Source: a virus
Virus record (IMG/VR): IMGVR_UViG_3300042691_019400
Coordinates: 1-43,022 of that record
DNA: 43,022 bases
Strand: one strand, 5' to 3'
Below the pieces are notes generated by a model that saw only the letters and a list, made by a program, of their open reading frames with translations, had not been told where the DNA came from and made no database searches. Position numbers and translations under genes: made by a program. The first letter of the stretch is position 1. The number at the start of each line of letters is the position of its first letter. Below are positions 33,101 to 42,900 of this stretch, in pieces.

Positions 33101-34330
33101 AATATTTCTTACCAAACCAAAACTTGTTACATAACCAACATCACCATTGTTTAGTGTTTGGGTTAAAACTCCCATAGTTGCAATAACAGGGATTGAACCA
33201 TCAGCAATAAATTTATCAACCAATATTCTACCTGACGCACCAGTTGTACCCACAGCACCAACAACTGAACCATCGTTAATTACATTCCCTGTTTGATTTT
33301 CAACTAAATAATATTGTTCTTGACCTATTTGTTGTACAGGACCCCCAATCATCCCTAAACTTAATGTTCGATTATCAAAATCCCAAAATAAACGTCCTTC
33401 ATCTGATGTAGTACCAGTTTGAGTAACATCAAAATTCACATAAGTTAAACCAGTTATAGTGGTAGCTGTAATATTATTTGTTGATAAACCACTATTTGCT
33501 AATATCAAATCATTAACATTAATTGGTGAACACCCATATATATTTGTCACATATAAATCAGTAATACAAGTCGCTGATGTGTTTCCAGTAAAATTGGATG
33601 TGAAACCAGATACTAATATTGTGTTACCACTATTGTCATATAATTCTAAAGTATTAGTTATATTATTAAATGTTCCTCCAGTTGTGTAAGTATCGGTAAA
33701 ACCTGTAATTGTAATAGTTCCACCCGAAGAACCCAAAGTCAATGTCCCAGTATTACTATCAAATGTCCCACCAGTAATACCACTACCACCTCCACCACTT
33801 GTAGTTAATTTCTTCCATACCGCAGTTGAATAAGTTTCACCACTAACACCATCAATTGTATTTGCTGTCCAACCACTCATAAATGCAATATTCTCAGGTG
33901 AATCCGCCTTTATAGTTGTACCAAAATCAGATATTACTATTGTTCCAGTTGAAGCAGTTGCGGCAGTCCATAATGATTCGTAATTATCAATCAAAAATTG
34001 ATACAATTGATTTTCTTCATAAACATAAACCATCATACCCAACTTTCTCCTACCTGACGAAATGTTATCAGGATGTAATGTCAATGTATCATATGAAAAT
34101 GTTGTACCACTTCCTTTTGAAAATGTTATTGGAATTGAATTACCACTATACTCTATAGGTCCATATGTTGAAGGTGGAATGGTGTAATAAAGTTGGTCTA
34201 GTGAAAATACTTCCATATAACCACCAGTGGACAAAATTGAGTAGTTTGTCCCAAAAGTCTTTGTTCTATCTAAACTTTGTTGTCCAATTAATTGACTTGG
34301 ACTTATTGGATTTTTATATGGAAAACTCAT
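30122..34330 (-). CDS. Large tail fibre with pectin-lyase-like and jelly-roll-like regions
   Basis: The protein has 1402 residues. The N-terminal ~180 residues are a baseplate-attachment-like part followed by a Gly hinge (SGGGGSG). TGGTFDSNTGTLTLG-type beta units occur near 190-260 and again near residue 1200. A long beta region contains QIIVAKQGGDFTSIKDAVDS, the typical start of a parallel beta-helix of pectin-lyase type. Later HGNLLGLNADDHTQY with LVSGTRAMSGNLDMSNN is a motif seen in many phage fibres before the distal domain. The last ~150 residues are jelly-roll-like (SGTLILLNTQETEITG, FRVYGII). It probably binds or degrades surface polysaccharide. Its ATG overlaps the stop of the next upstream gene (TAATG). 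Confidence 0.8.
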   Translation of the reverse strand: MSFPYKNPISPSQLIGQQSLDRTKTFGTNYSILSTGGYMEVFSLDQLYYTIPPSTYGPIEYSGNSIPITFSKGSGTTFSYDTLTLHPDNISSGRRKLGMMVYVYEENQLYQFLIDNYESLWTAATASTGTIVISDFGTTIKADSPENIAFMSGWTANTIDGVSGETYSTAVWKKLTTSGGGGSGITGGTFDSNTGTLTLGSSGGTITITGFTDTYTTGGTFNNITNTLELYDNSGNTILVSGFTSNFTGNTSATCITDLYVTNIYGCSPINVNDLILANSGLSTNNITATTITGLTYVNFDVTQTGTTSDEGRLFWDFDNRTLSLGMIGGPVQQIGQEQYYLVENQTGNVINDGSVVGAVGTTGASGRILVDKFIADGSIPVIATMGVLTQTLNNGDVGYVTSFGLVRNIDTTGIPYGETWANGDILYISTTIPGGYTKVKPIVPYIDVIIALVIEAGVNGSIFVRPNVYKLTKDPKQIIVAKQGGDFTSIKDAVDSITGSSTTNRYLISVGPGEFVEGLIDLTTKPYVSIVGSNIQTTLIIPSASTQNIVNIGQNNEISFLSFSGAGLGYAAIYCYDIGDFGQAHKCSFYDCDTNVWVEASTQDTKFYGEYLDFNGEYTYGTKVVSSGGIIALANMENYFNFPTGTGITYCNYATGSGATLSVFVGDAQSNGVSGSTAFYIQDGSELNASTITIDGFTYGIRNPNIGNGVRFDIDNASIVNSDWDLYVERSTTFGTFGGSANHQKIFTNSTDIYWLFLDIDDGELDITRKASVTFTDGSHTDFTTLIFEGGSMGLISGGSLSVVSGTTIQADGGFGYLEKSDNSGIVRRIDWVNNLITLSANTDEYIFINENSNLSSSGTRPNSAYNILLGRVVTNSTDVEFIDLSPFNAEHTSNRYGDLLSNALGPIYATGSIVTEGVTPFTLDVTSGEYYFATNQFLPSGGTNLQFVQYYRNGTGSTWITSATTFVNNTSYDNNGTLTGLTAGYYTKHTLYLVGDGTLENYFLVLGQNEYSTLVDTENALLPTPPSFFSDSVTQVANIYVQQGASGITEIEDIRPTIAFRAGGVNASSVHGNLLGLNADDHTQYLLVSGTRAMSGNLDMSNNNIVSAGTINGVTIQTHATRHQFGGVDQVGTTTPSPNAIPYADVSGTLDDWISTGSTSTLGKVKLSVAPISASNPIVVGDNDVRVTQAISGGSFDNSTDTLTLNRNDGSTLTIVGFSDVFVTGGTYSDNTFTYTNNTGGTFNVSFNSVTGLTSTGTISSSVISATTYQNLPPATPLSGTLILLNTQETEITGVANSTGIFTYTVAVNTYSRIMVESEVGFRSTANLNGLTTFELQYGGVTKRNALIEFDATGAGDQHAAGYTLKYSEAFTAGGVVRINTTGVANGTWTVESFRVYGII

Positions 34331-35580
34331 TATCCTACACTACCTCCTTTAAAATAAATATTGGTTAATTGATTATCAATTAAGAAATCACCTGATGGAT
34401 ATGTTGTATAAACTCTATATATTACAGGTGGTATTGTTGAACCTGTATTTAAGAATGTATTTGTTCTTATTGTTGGTTCTGTTAATACATTTGTAAATAC
34501 ATTAGGATTATTTAAACTTAAATCAATATCAAGTTGTTGTTGATAATTAGTACGTTCAATTGGTATTATAAATGTATACCAAGCTTGGTCTAAAACAGTA
34601 TTTTGTAATATTTCAGTTGTTGTAAAGTTATGTGCTACAATTGGATTACCAAAACTATCAACACCTATTGATACTGGTGAAATTGGTAAATTTATAATAG
34701 GTGGTAATTCACCGCTCGTCCAACCAGAATAATTAACATATAAATTCATTTCATAATCAAAATCAATTGGTGTTAAACTAGGTTGACTTGTATTACTAAA
34801 CCCATAGAACTGAGTTGACCCATTATTGAACATATATGTACCAATATTTGTCGCAGCACTTATTGGTTCAATAAATAAATATCCAAATCTAGATGTTGGT
34901 GTATTAGATGGTGTTATAGTTGGTGTTACAGATGGTGTATTAGTAGGTGTAACTGTATTAGTAGGTGTCATCGTAGGTGTAACTGATATTGTTGGAGTAA
35001 CACTTGGAGTAACTGATATTGTAGGTGTTACCGATATTGTTGGAGTAACACTTGGAGTTACCGATGGACTAAGTGATATAGTTGGTGTTGGAGTTGGTGT
35101 TACACTAACACAACTATTACTAACACAATTATCCCCAATATAAATGTCACATTCAGTCAATCCAATTGGATTAGTTCCACAATAATATAATGTTGTTCCA
35201 GAATTGATTGGTAATACACTTGTTACAGTTCCATCACATTGAGTATAATAAAATGTTCCAGTTGTTGTTCCCGTATTTGTAATTTGAATACATCTACAAG
35301 TTCCAGTTGGGGTAGGTGTTGGAGTTGGTGTTAATGTTGGTGTGGGTGTAGGAGTTGGGGGACAAGAATATGGTAAAAATATTTCACATCCATTACTATC
35401 CATAACCTTAACAATAACACTATCAGCAACATCTAATGGTGGTGGTACATCAAAAGTAAAGGTGGGTGGAATAGTAGTTGAACCCGTTATTAAATAACAA
35501 TAAACTAATGTGGTATCACAAACTGTGATTGAATATGGGGGTGTTCCTGTTACACCTGTTATACTTATTTGATGTGGCAT
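34330..35580 (-). CDS. Thr/Pro-linker fibre protein
   Basis: The protein has 416 residues. An N-terminal Cys-containing beta domain (MPHQISITGVTGTPPYSITV) ends in a [15 protein letters not shown] linker near 75-92. A small Cys-rich domain (CRCIQITNTGTTTGTFYYTQ) follows. A ~65-residue Ser/Thr/Pro linker of SVTPTISVTPT units (about 160-230) leads to a distal beta domain (RFGYLFIEPISAATNIGTYMF onwards). Such modular proteins are common in tail-fibre operons. Mucin-like linkers could be flexible spacers or O-glycosylation targets of the neighbouring transferases. It is co-directional and overlapping with the fibre at 30122, so the two may be subunits of one fibre. Confidence 0.7.
   Translation of the reverse strand: MPHQISITGVTGTPPYSITVCDTTLVYCYLITGSTTIPPTFTFDVPPPLDVADSVIVKVMDSNGCEIFLPYSCPPTPTPTPTLTPTPTPTPTGTCRCIQITNTGTTTGTFYYTQCDGTVTSVLPINSGTTLYYCGTNPIGLTECDIYIGDNCVSNSCVSVTPTPTPTISLSPSVTPSVTPTISVTPTISVTPSVTPTISVTPTMTPTNTVTPTNTPSVTPTITPSNTPTSRFGYLFIEPISAATNIGTYMFNNGSTQFYGFSNTSQPSLTPIDFDYEMNLYVNYSGWTSGELPPIINLPISPVSIGVDSFGNPIVAHNFTTTEILQNTVLDQAWYTFIIPIERTNYQQQLDIDLSLNNPNVFTNVLTEPTIRTNTFLNTGSTIPPVIYRVYTTYPSGDFLIDNQLTNIYFKGGSVG
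34883..35100 (-). repeat. Ser/Thr/Pro-coding repeat linker
   Basis: Short tandem units encode VTPTISVTPS and variants. The plus strand shows an antisense open frame here only because of this composition. A shorter PT array lies at about 35300-35365. Confidence 0.8.
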
Positions 35581-35588
35581 TAATAATA

Positions 35589-35798
35589 CTAATTATTTTG
35601 ATATTCTTCTATGGTATAAACACCATATTTTATATATATGGCGGGATATTGATATAATGGAAAATCTGGTGGATATTTTGGATTGTTTAATTCACCAACC
35701 AATACCATATCATAAGGGTCATAATCTCCCGTAACACAAACAACACAATTATATTCATTGTGTAAAACTTCACCTTGTTCTAAATGTATTGTTTCCAT
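35589..35798 (-). CDS. Small acidic protein of the fibre operon (69 aa)
   Basis: The protein has 69 residues, starting METIHLEQGEVLHNEYNCVV. A Cys-containing strand (NCVVCVTGDYDPYDMVLVGE) is followed by a Pro/Tyr-rich tail (NNPKYPPDFPLYQYPAIY). It starts two bases after the stop of the 51-residue gene and ends eight bases before the fibre gene at 35580. No family recognised. It may be a fibre chaperone or small tail component. Confidence 0.6.
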   Translation of the reverse strand: METIHLEQGEVLHNEYNCVVCVTGDYDPYDMVLVGELNNPKYPPDFPLYQYPAIYIKYGVYTIEEYQNN

Positions 35799-35800
35799 AA

Positions 35801-35956
35801 TTAACTAATAAAAATTACACTTATTTCACCACCTCCACCACTAGCAGCATCAAAATTATCCCCATCAAAGCTATAAGAGGATATAGTTCCTCCTGGTGTT
35901 TCTTCAGGGGTTTCATATACAAATATTAAAGAATCAAAAATTATATCTTCTATCAT
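35801..35956 (-). CDS. Small Gly-rich protein (51 aa)
   Basis: The frame runs from the ATG at 35956 to the TAA at 35801 and encodes 51 residues. It starts MIEDIIFDSLIFVYETPEET and contains ISSYSFDGDNFDAASGGGGE before a short hydrophobic end. The ATG overlaps the TGA of the 68-residue gene (ATGA), and the stop is two bases before the next gene, so it fills an otherwise empty gap in a gapless operon. This spacing is the main evidence that it is real. Function unknown. Confidence 0.6.
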   Translation of the reverse strand: MIEDIIFDSLIFVYETPEETPGGTISSYSFDGDNFDAASGGGGEISVIFIS

Positions 35957-36159
35957 ATTTCAAATGTTTTTGGTACATATTCAATAAGAGGTAAACTCTT
36001 AACCCATAAATATGATGGATTTACACATTGATTCATTTCCTCAATGGAAATAATCCAATTATCGTTTTTATCTTGGATTGTATTGAAATATGAATCTGGA
36101 GCAAACATCTTACCCACTATTTCATCTTTTTGTTGTTCTGTTAATAATCCTACTTCCAT
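35953..36159 (-). CDS. Small protein of the fibre operon (68 aa)
   Basis: The protein has 68 residues, with MEVGLLTEQQKDEIVGKMFA helix-like at the start. It continues PDSYFNTIQDKNDNWIISIE and EMNQCVNPSYLWVKSLPLIE. The charged N-terminal helix and Trp/Tyr-rich end recall short proteins that accompany fibre genes, but I cannot name a family. It lies 14 nt after the large upstream gene and overlaps the 51-residue gene by four bases. Confidence 0.6.
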   Translation of the reverse strand: MEVGLLTEQQKDEIVGKMFAPDSYFNTIQDKNDNWIISIEEMNQCVNPSYLWVKSLPLIEYVPKTFEI

Positions 36160-36173
36160 AATTTTATATTTTT

Positions 36174-39100
36174 TTATCTACCTAATGTTGCTTGGAAAGC
36201 TTGAACTGCTGTATTTAAATTAGCGACTTCAGTTGGGGTTAAACCATCCCCAATAGAAACAAAAGATAATTCAGCATCAGAGTATGATGACGCTGCCCCA
36301 CTTATATTTAATCCCAATAAATAAATACTATTATATGATAATGTTTGATTTATCGTTGATGTAAGTGACCCAATTACTGATGCGTTTCTATATAATTTTC
36401 TATCATTATTAGATAATACCGAACCAACATAAAATCCACTTCCATCTGTATTCGTAACACTAATATTTCCTTGATTTAAATTATCAGATGAGTTAAAAAT
36501 TGCAATATCACCAATTCTTCTACCAACACCTAAAAGTGAATTGACCGAAGCCGTACCATCATTAACACCTAAATCAACTGCAGTTGCAAAACTTCTCGCG
36601 GTTGATGTTCTAGAATACCAAGAAATATGATTATTATTTGCGGTTAAATAATAAGGAGAAAAGAATGTATCAGCGTAAGCATTAGTACCATTACCTTTTA
36701 ATCCTGTTTGACTATGTATTGTACTAATAAATGATAATCTAAATGCTGAATTTAAATCTAATGGATTTTTTAAATTAAATTTTTGAGTTGATGCGAAGTT
36801 ACCAACTAGTGGATAAATCACTTTCATTTTATCCCATATATTATATAATTTTAAATCAATAACTAATTGATTAACTGCTTGTGCTTCAGCTTGAAATTGT
36901 ATGTTCGTAGCATTTATAAATGCCTGAGCGTCTGAGTCAGAAACAACTTGAGGTCCTACTGCCCTACCTAATGTAGTTTGGAAATTTGTAACTATTGTCC
37001 TTAAATTTAAAAGTTGGGTATTAGTTAACCCTGATGACCTAGATATATAAGCAAATGAAAGTCTTCCGTTATAATAATTCTGTAAAATAGGCGCTTGTTG
37101 TGACGCTAAAACACCAATTCCAATATTACCACTATTCACCCAATTAAATGTTCTATTTAACGTTATTGTCTCAAATGTACCATCAGAACAAAGCATTCTT
37201 TTATCAGTACCAACACTATTCATCGCCCAAAAACCTAAAGAATTAGTTGAACTACTTGTTCTTGTTACACTATTAGTAGTTACACCAAAAAAAGTACGAA
37301 TTGAAGTTGTTGAATTTATTGTTATACCAAAATAGTCAGAAAAAGTATTATCTGCAGCACCAAAAATATATCCAGTATTACCTGATAAATTTGAATAAAA
37401 TCCTAATGAATAATTATTTGGGTTAAAACTTGAAAAAGTGATATAAGGAATGGCGTAACCATTTGAACCATTTGGTTGTGCCCCTAAAACATTATGTGTC
37501 CACCCACCAGCAAAAGTTAATCTAAATGCCACGTCTAAATCTCGTGGGTCTTTTAAGTTAAATTTTTGTGAAAAAGCACTATTCCCAACAATAGGATAAA
37601 TTGCAGGTATTATACTCCAAAGACCAAATGATTTTAAATCAACAACCAATTGGTTAATTGCATTTCTTTCTGTTGTATTTGAAATAGTTGCTGCGGTAAT
37701 AAACGTAAAAGCATCTGGGTCAAAATTTGGTGTTGGTGTTACGGTTGGTGTATTAGTCGGAGTTATTGTTGGTGTAATTGATATCGTAGGTGTTGGTGTT
37801 GGAGTTGGTGTTGCAGGATAAAGTATTGGTTTAACAATCTGTCCTGGTGCTGACAATGTTGAGGCACTAAATCTAATATAATTACCAACACTATTTGCGG
37901 AATATGACCAAGGAGACCAAGTTAGTCCTTCATCATTTGAATATTCCCAAATACCATTTGTTGATGTATTAACAGTATCGGATAGTAATAAACTATTTGA
38001 AGTATTGTAAACATCAATAGCTAATTCAGGTAACTGATTTATAAATTCGGTATTTTGTCTCCAAGAAAATATATTAGAAGTTTTATCTGTAAATTTTAAT
38101 GAAGGGTCATAATATGGTGATGATAAAGGAAGATAATTACTTTGATAAGATAATATTATACCCTTTATACGACAAGGTATTGTATATAACCCAGCTGTTC
38201 TAAATGTTAATTTAAATTGAATTGAATTTGAATTACCTGATATTTGTCCTGATGGTGGTACTAATGTCCAACTTCCAGTGTCAGTTGATATACCATTAGT
38301 TCTATAATAAATGTCCCAAGTTTCTCTTGGAATATAAAATCTTTGGTCTTTATTAAAAAATGTGTCAACATCAACATAAACTTTATTATATGATGTTGCA
38401 GATAATGTTGATAATTCTGGTGTTATAACACAACAATTTGATATTGTATGAAAATCTTCATCGGCCTCAATAGGTAATGAATAAATAATATTTGTATTGG
38501 TAGAAGAACCTCTAACTAAAAATAAAATACCATCACTATAATGTGTATATGTACTTAAACTTAAAAAATTAGTTGTTAAATTATCGAACTTATCCACCAA
38601 ATACGTTCCTTGTTGAGTTTGGTCATTAATATGAATTGGTCTGTCAAACAAACCACCAGGTGTATATTGGGTTACATAGTTTCTAATAGTTCCTTGAGCA
38701 TGTGAAATATAAAATCTTTGAGCTTGTCTCAAATATTGACCACCATATAGCTGAGAACTTAATGGATATGTATTTAACGTACCTGGAGGATTCTCAACCA
38801 TTGAATCAACAATAAATGTAGTTGAACTTGCAGTAATCCCACTTATTGGTATTCTACTAATTCTATTATTTGGTGTAATATAAAAATTATTATTAAAGTC
38901 TGTTATCATTGGTATATACCCAAGAATACTACTACCATTATGTACTTGACTACCTGTTGTTAATTGATATGGTGTATTACTTCTACCAGCGGTTAATGTT
39001 AAAGAAGACCTAATATTGAATTTTTGAATAGATATTGACGTACCACCAATTGTTGTAATTGTATATAAATCTTGATTAGTTAACGAAGTTTTATCCATTA

Positions 39101-39965
39101 AAACTCCACCAAATGGTGCAAATGTTGCTGATGTTGTTGCACTATCAAGTATTCTGTAGCAAGCCCTTATATTATCAATTGTAGTTGCTGCAGGTATTGA
39201 AGTTGGTGGTGTTAAAAATAATTCGTATCTTAAACCTTTAACTAAAGAAATACCTCTAATAGTTGCCGAACCTCCAGCATAATTGATATAAATTAATCTA
39301 AAATCCTCAATAACATAAGATGTTGCACCTGTAATATTTAATGTTGATGGATTACCGTCATTATAAAATTCTTTGATTATTGTTATACTTGTATTACTAT
39401 TAACACTATTCACACGATACCAAATCGTTATGTCATCAGAGTTTGTTGAACCAAAACCGATTCTATTTCCAACACAAACACCATCAGTCAACCAAGTAGT
39501 CCCTAATCCTGTAACAGAATTACCACTCACTGTTATAGTACCACCAGTATGTCTTTCTAATGATGGTAATATCGTATAACACTGATGATTAGTATTATCT
39601 GGAAAATTTATTAGAATACTACCTATATCAGTAAATTGACTTATAGATTTTTTAAAAGTTGCTAAAAATATTCTTTTTGGTGTTGTACCTTGAGACCCGC
39701 CCCCGCAATAAAATAACCATATTGTATCGTCATTATATTTAACACTACCTAATGAATCAATTTGTACTGCATAAGAATATGGTGAAACACTTAATACTTC
39801 ATAACATCTTAAAAATTTAGGTTCTAGTGGTGAAATATATAATTCACCATTTTCATCTGTTTTTCTATACATTAACCATCCTAAATTCAATTTTGTTGAA
39901 TCATAGCCAGATGGATACGTTGCCGTATTAGTATCAAAATTATATTGTAAGTAATTAGTAACCAT
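36174..39965 (-). CDS. Giant tail-fibre protein with tandem C-terminal domains
   Basis: The protein has 1263 residues. The N-terminal ~720 residues are beta-rich and paralogous to the protein encoded just upstream: both have an RIGFGSTN-x4-I-x-x-WYR segment and a shared end (GISTDTGSWT, FSWRQ, GIWEYSNDEGLTWSPWS). [15 protein letters not shown] linker follows near 725-755. The rest is two related copies, about 240 residues each, of a distal domain. The first begins DAFTFITAATISNTTERNAI, the second DAQAFINATNIQFQAEAQAV; both contain FNLK(D/N)P-x-DL and end in TTLGR or ATLGR. The copies probably form lectin-like receptor-binding tips. Its start overlaps the stop of the upstream gene (TAATG). Confidence 0.75.
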   Translation of the reverse strand: MVTNYLQYNFDTNTATYPSGYDSTKLNLGWLMYRKTDENGELYISPLEPKFLRCYEVLSVSPYSYAVQIDSLGSVKYNDDTIWLFYCGGGSQGTTPKRIFLATFKKSISQFTDIGSILINFPDNTNHQCYTILPSLERHTGGTITVSGNSVTGLGTTWLTDGVCVGNRIGFGSTNSDDITIWYRVNSVNSNTSITIIKEFYNDGNPSTLNITGATSYVIEDFRLIYINYAGGSATIRGISLVKGLRYELFLTPPTSIPAATTIDNIRACYRILDSATTSATFAPFGGVLMDKTSLTNQDLYTITTIGGTSISIQKFNIRSSLTLTAGRSNTPYQLTTGSQVHNGSSILGYIPMITDFNNNFYITPNNRISRIPISGITASSTTFIVDSMVENPPGTLNTYPLSSQLYGGQYLRQAQRFYISHAQGTIRNYVTQYTPGGLFDRPIHINDQTQQGTYLVDKFDNLTTNFLSLSTYTHYSDGILFLVRGSSTNTNIIYSLPIEADEDFHTISNCCVITPELSTLSATSYNKVYVDVDTFFNKDQRFYIPRETWDIYYRTNGISTDTGSWTLVPPSGQISGNSNSIQFKLTFRTAGLYTIPCRIKGIILSYQSNYLPLSSPYYDPSLKFTDKTSNIFSWRQNTEFINQLPELAIDVYNTSNSLLLSDTVNTSTNGIWEYSNDEGLTWSPWSYSANSVGNYIRFSASTLSAPGQIVKPILYPATPTPTPTPTISITPTITPTNTPTVTPTPNFDPDAFTFITAATISNTTERNAINQLVVDLKSFGLWSIIPAIYPIVGNSAFSQKFNLKDPRDLDVAFRLTFAGGWTHNVLGAQPNGSNGYAIPYITFSSFNPNNYSLGFYSNLSGNTGYIFGAADNTFSDYFGITINSTTSIRTFFGVTTNSVTRTSSSTNSLGFWAMNSVGTDKRMLCSDGTFETITLNRTFNWVNSGNIGIGVLASQQAPILQNYYNGRLSFAYISRSSGLTNTQLLNLRTIVTNFQTTLGRAVGPQVVSDSDAQAFINATNIQFQAEAQAVNQLVIDLKLYNIWDKMKVIYPLVGNFASTQKFNLKNPLDLNSAFRLSFISTIHSQTGLKGNGTNAYADTFFSPYYLTANNNHISWYSRTSTARSFATAVDLGVNDGTASVNSLLGVGRRIGDIAIFNSSDNLNQGNISVTNTDGSGFYVGSVLSNNDRKLYRNASVIGSLTSTINQTLSYNSIYLLGLNISGAASSYSDAELSFVSIGDGLTPTEVANLNTAVQAFQATLGR
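36177..37720 (-). repeat. Tandem duplication of a ~240-residue distal fibre domain
   Basis: Two homologous coding segments (about 36177-36925 and 36970-37720) encode the paired C-terminal domains. They share NQLV(V/I)DLK, IYP(I/L)VGN, QKFNLK(D/N)P and LGR ends but are diverged, so the duplication is not recent. Confidence 0.75.
37728..37815 (-). repeat. Thr/Pro-coding linker
   Basis: Short GGTGTTGGAGTTGGTGTT-type units on the plus strand encode a [11 protein letters not shown] linker, the same kind as at 21321-21513 and 34883-35365. Confidence 0.7.
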
Positions 39966-42900
39966 TAAATTGTATTTAAACCAACTCTTAATTTTATCCC
40001 TGATGGTATAAAGTCCGCAACATATCTAATATAATTACCAACACTATCTGCGGATGAACTCCAAGGTAACCAAGTTACACCATTATCTGTTGAGTACTCC
40101 CAAGTTCCTGAAACTGAATTAGTTACAGTATCATAGAAAACAATATTATTATTTGTTGCGTTATATAATCTAATTTTTAAATTTGGAATATTACTATTCC
40201 ATAATGATTCTTGCCTCCAAGCAAATGTTCTATTTGTTAAATTTGAATTTGATACTGATGGTGAATAATGTGAATCCGTTCTATCATCTTCATAAGCTAA
40301 AGTAAATCCATAAACTCTATTAGGTAAACAAGTATTACCCGCAATCTTATATGAGAATCTAAATTGTATTTCAATTGAAGTTATAACACCTTCACAAATA
40401 ATATCATCATTAAGATTTTGAACATTTGTAAATTCAGTCCAAGAACCTGTATTAGTATCAATTCCAGTTGTTCTATAATGAATAACCAAAGGTTCTGGTG
40501 GAATTGTGAAACCTAAAGAACCATATTCTTTATATTGGTTAACATAAAGACCTGTTATACCAACAACATTTGGTAAAACATATTTTGGAGAATATAAGGC
40601 ATTTTTACTATAATCAACATATTGTGCTTCACAACCAATTGGTACGGCATATAAATTGTTTTGTATAGTAGTTGCATTTCTACATAAATGTAGTACACCA
40701 TCCAATATAGTACCATAAAAACCAACACCTAATGTGTCAGGATATTTTTGTGAAAATATATTTGCAGTACTGCCTTGTAATTGATTACCATTCATTAAAA
40801 ATGCTATATCATAAGAGTTCTCATAAGATAATGTGTTGTAAGTATCTCTAGTATATAAAGTACTAACTAATGTTGGTTGAATTAAATTCAATTTATATTT
40901 AGTGATAAAACTCTTAGCTGTAGCCGATTGATTCAAAATAATTAAACTATCACTAATAGAATCATATAATACCCTTCCTACATTACCCGCAGCAGGATAT
41001 GTTGTTGTTGAACCCGGAGGAAGTTCTGGCATATAAGTATACGATGGAACAACATCATTTTGTAACAAATTAATTTCTGTTTGTACAATTCCAGTGTTAT
41101 CAGTGTACAAAGATGTTACTCCTGAAACACTACCACTTTGCATTGCAGCAATTGCTATTTTACCAGTACCTGAACCATTAATCGCAGCACCAGTTGGTGT
41201 TATTATTGGAACTCCAGTTAATAATAGCTGAGACGCTTTACTAAATCTTAATATACCCTGAGTACCCGAACCTAATTGTGTTATATTTGGGTCTTTAATA
41301 TTATATCTAGAAATACGACCCGCAGTATTTATAGTATAAAGATATTGTGTTGTACTATTTTCTTGTGGTAAAATATAAGAATCTTTTATTGAAGCTGTAA
41401 TACCAATAGTGTTAAATCCTGTTCCTGAAACATAAAAACCATCATATAAAACATATCTTCCTTTTGCTAATCCAGCATAATTAAAATCAGGTGTTGGGAT
41501 TGTATTTAGTGTTGAAAGAAAATCATCTTTAGATAATCCTTGTATTAAACATAAAGTAACAGTTTGATACCAAGCTGAAAGTAACAAATTCTCAATAACA
41601 TATGGTGTGCCAGCTGAAAATGTTCCTGCTGATGAATTCAACGTAATAACTTGAGATGTAAGATTTTGAGCATTAGTGATAAAATTACTAACTTTTTCAC
41701 CATTTGAAGTATTAACACAAACCATACCACTATCAATAGTATTACTATTGCTACCAACATATAATCTACTACCATCTGGACTTAATGCCATACTATTGAC
41801 TGATGTTGTGTAAGTTGAATAAACTATATTTGGGTTAAAATTTGGGTCAGCTGTTAAAGTTGTTAAATTTCTTTTTGTAATAATTTGACTTGAGCCATAA
41901 CAATATAGTAAATTATTTGAGTAATCAGGAATCATAGAATAAATAAATACCGAAGATCTTGTTACTAACAATAAAGTACCTATTGAAGATATTTCAGTTA
42001 AATATTGAGTTCCTGCCGCGTTCCAACTCGTAAATGTACCACCAACTATTATTGAATTTGTTGATGGTTTATATATTATTTTAGTTGCAGTACTTGCATT
42101 ACTCAGTCCTGGTGACACTATAAAAGTATTATCTTTAGTTCCACCACTTGTTATTTTCATTAAATATTGATTAGTAACTCCTTTATATATAGTAAAACTA
42201 CCACCAATATATATACTATCAATACTGTCAACCGCTATTGTAACCACTCCACCATTTAATCCAGTTGTATTATCGAATGATGTGTCTTTAGTTCCATCAG
42301 TATTTAATTTTATTATTCTATTGTTAGCGACACTTTTATATAGTGTAAAATCACCCCCAACATATAGTTTTCCTATTGAATCAAATTGGATATCATATAC
42401 CGTACCATTAAATCCAGTTGAATTATCAAACGATGTGTCTTTAGTCCCATCACTATTTAATTTTATGATGTAGTTATTTGTTACACCACTATATGTTGTA
42501 AAAGCTCCACCAACATAAATTCTACCACTTGAATCAATTCTTATTACATATGGTGCTCCATTTAATCCCGCACCAATATTAGTGTTGAATGTTGTATCTA
42601 ATGTTCCACCACTTGTTATTTTAGCTAAACGACCAACTGAAACCCCACTATAAGTTGTAAAAGTTCCACCAATATATAAAGAACCTGTTATTGAATCTAC
42701 CGCAATAGTACTAACAACACCATTTAATAATGTTGGAGTAGAGTTCATCAAAGGATAATTACTTATTCTATACCAAGTGGAGATATTTGCAGGATTTGTA
42801 GAACCAAAACCAATTCTTGCACCAATTGGAATACGACTACTAATCCAATCTGTACTAGTTCCAGTGACAGATGTTCCACTTACTTGAACTGTTCCTGCAG

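Noticed and set aside
34826-35143. Plus-strand open frame encoding a Val/Gly/Thr repeat protein
   Set aside because: It is the antisense of the Ser/Thr/Pro linker repeats. Low-complexity DNA keeps several frames open.
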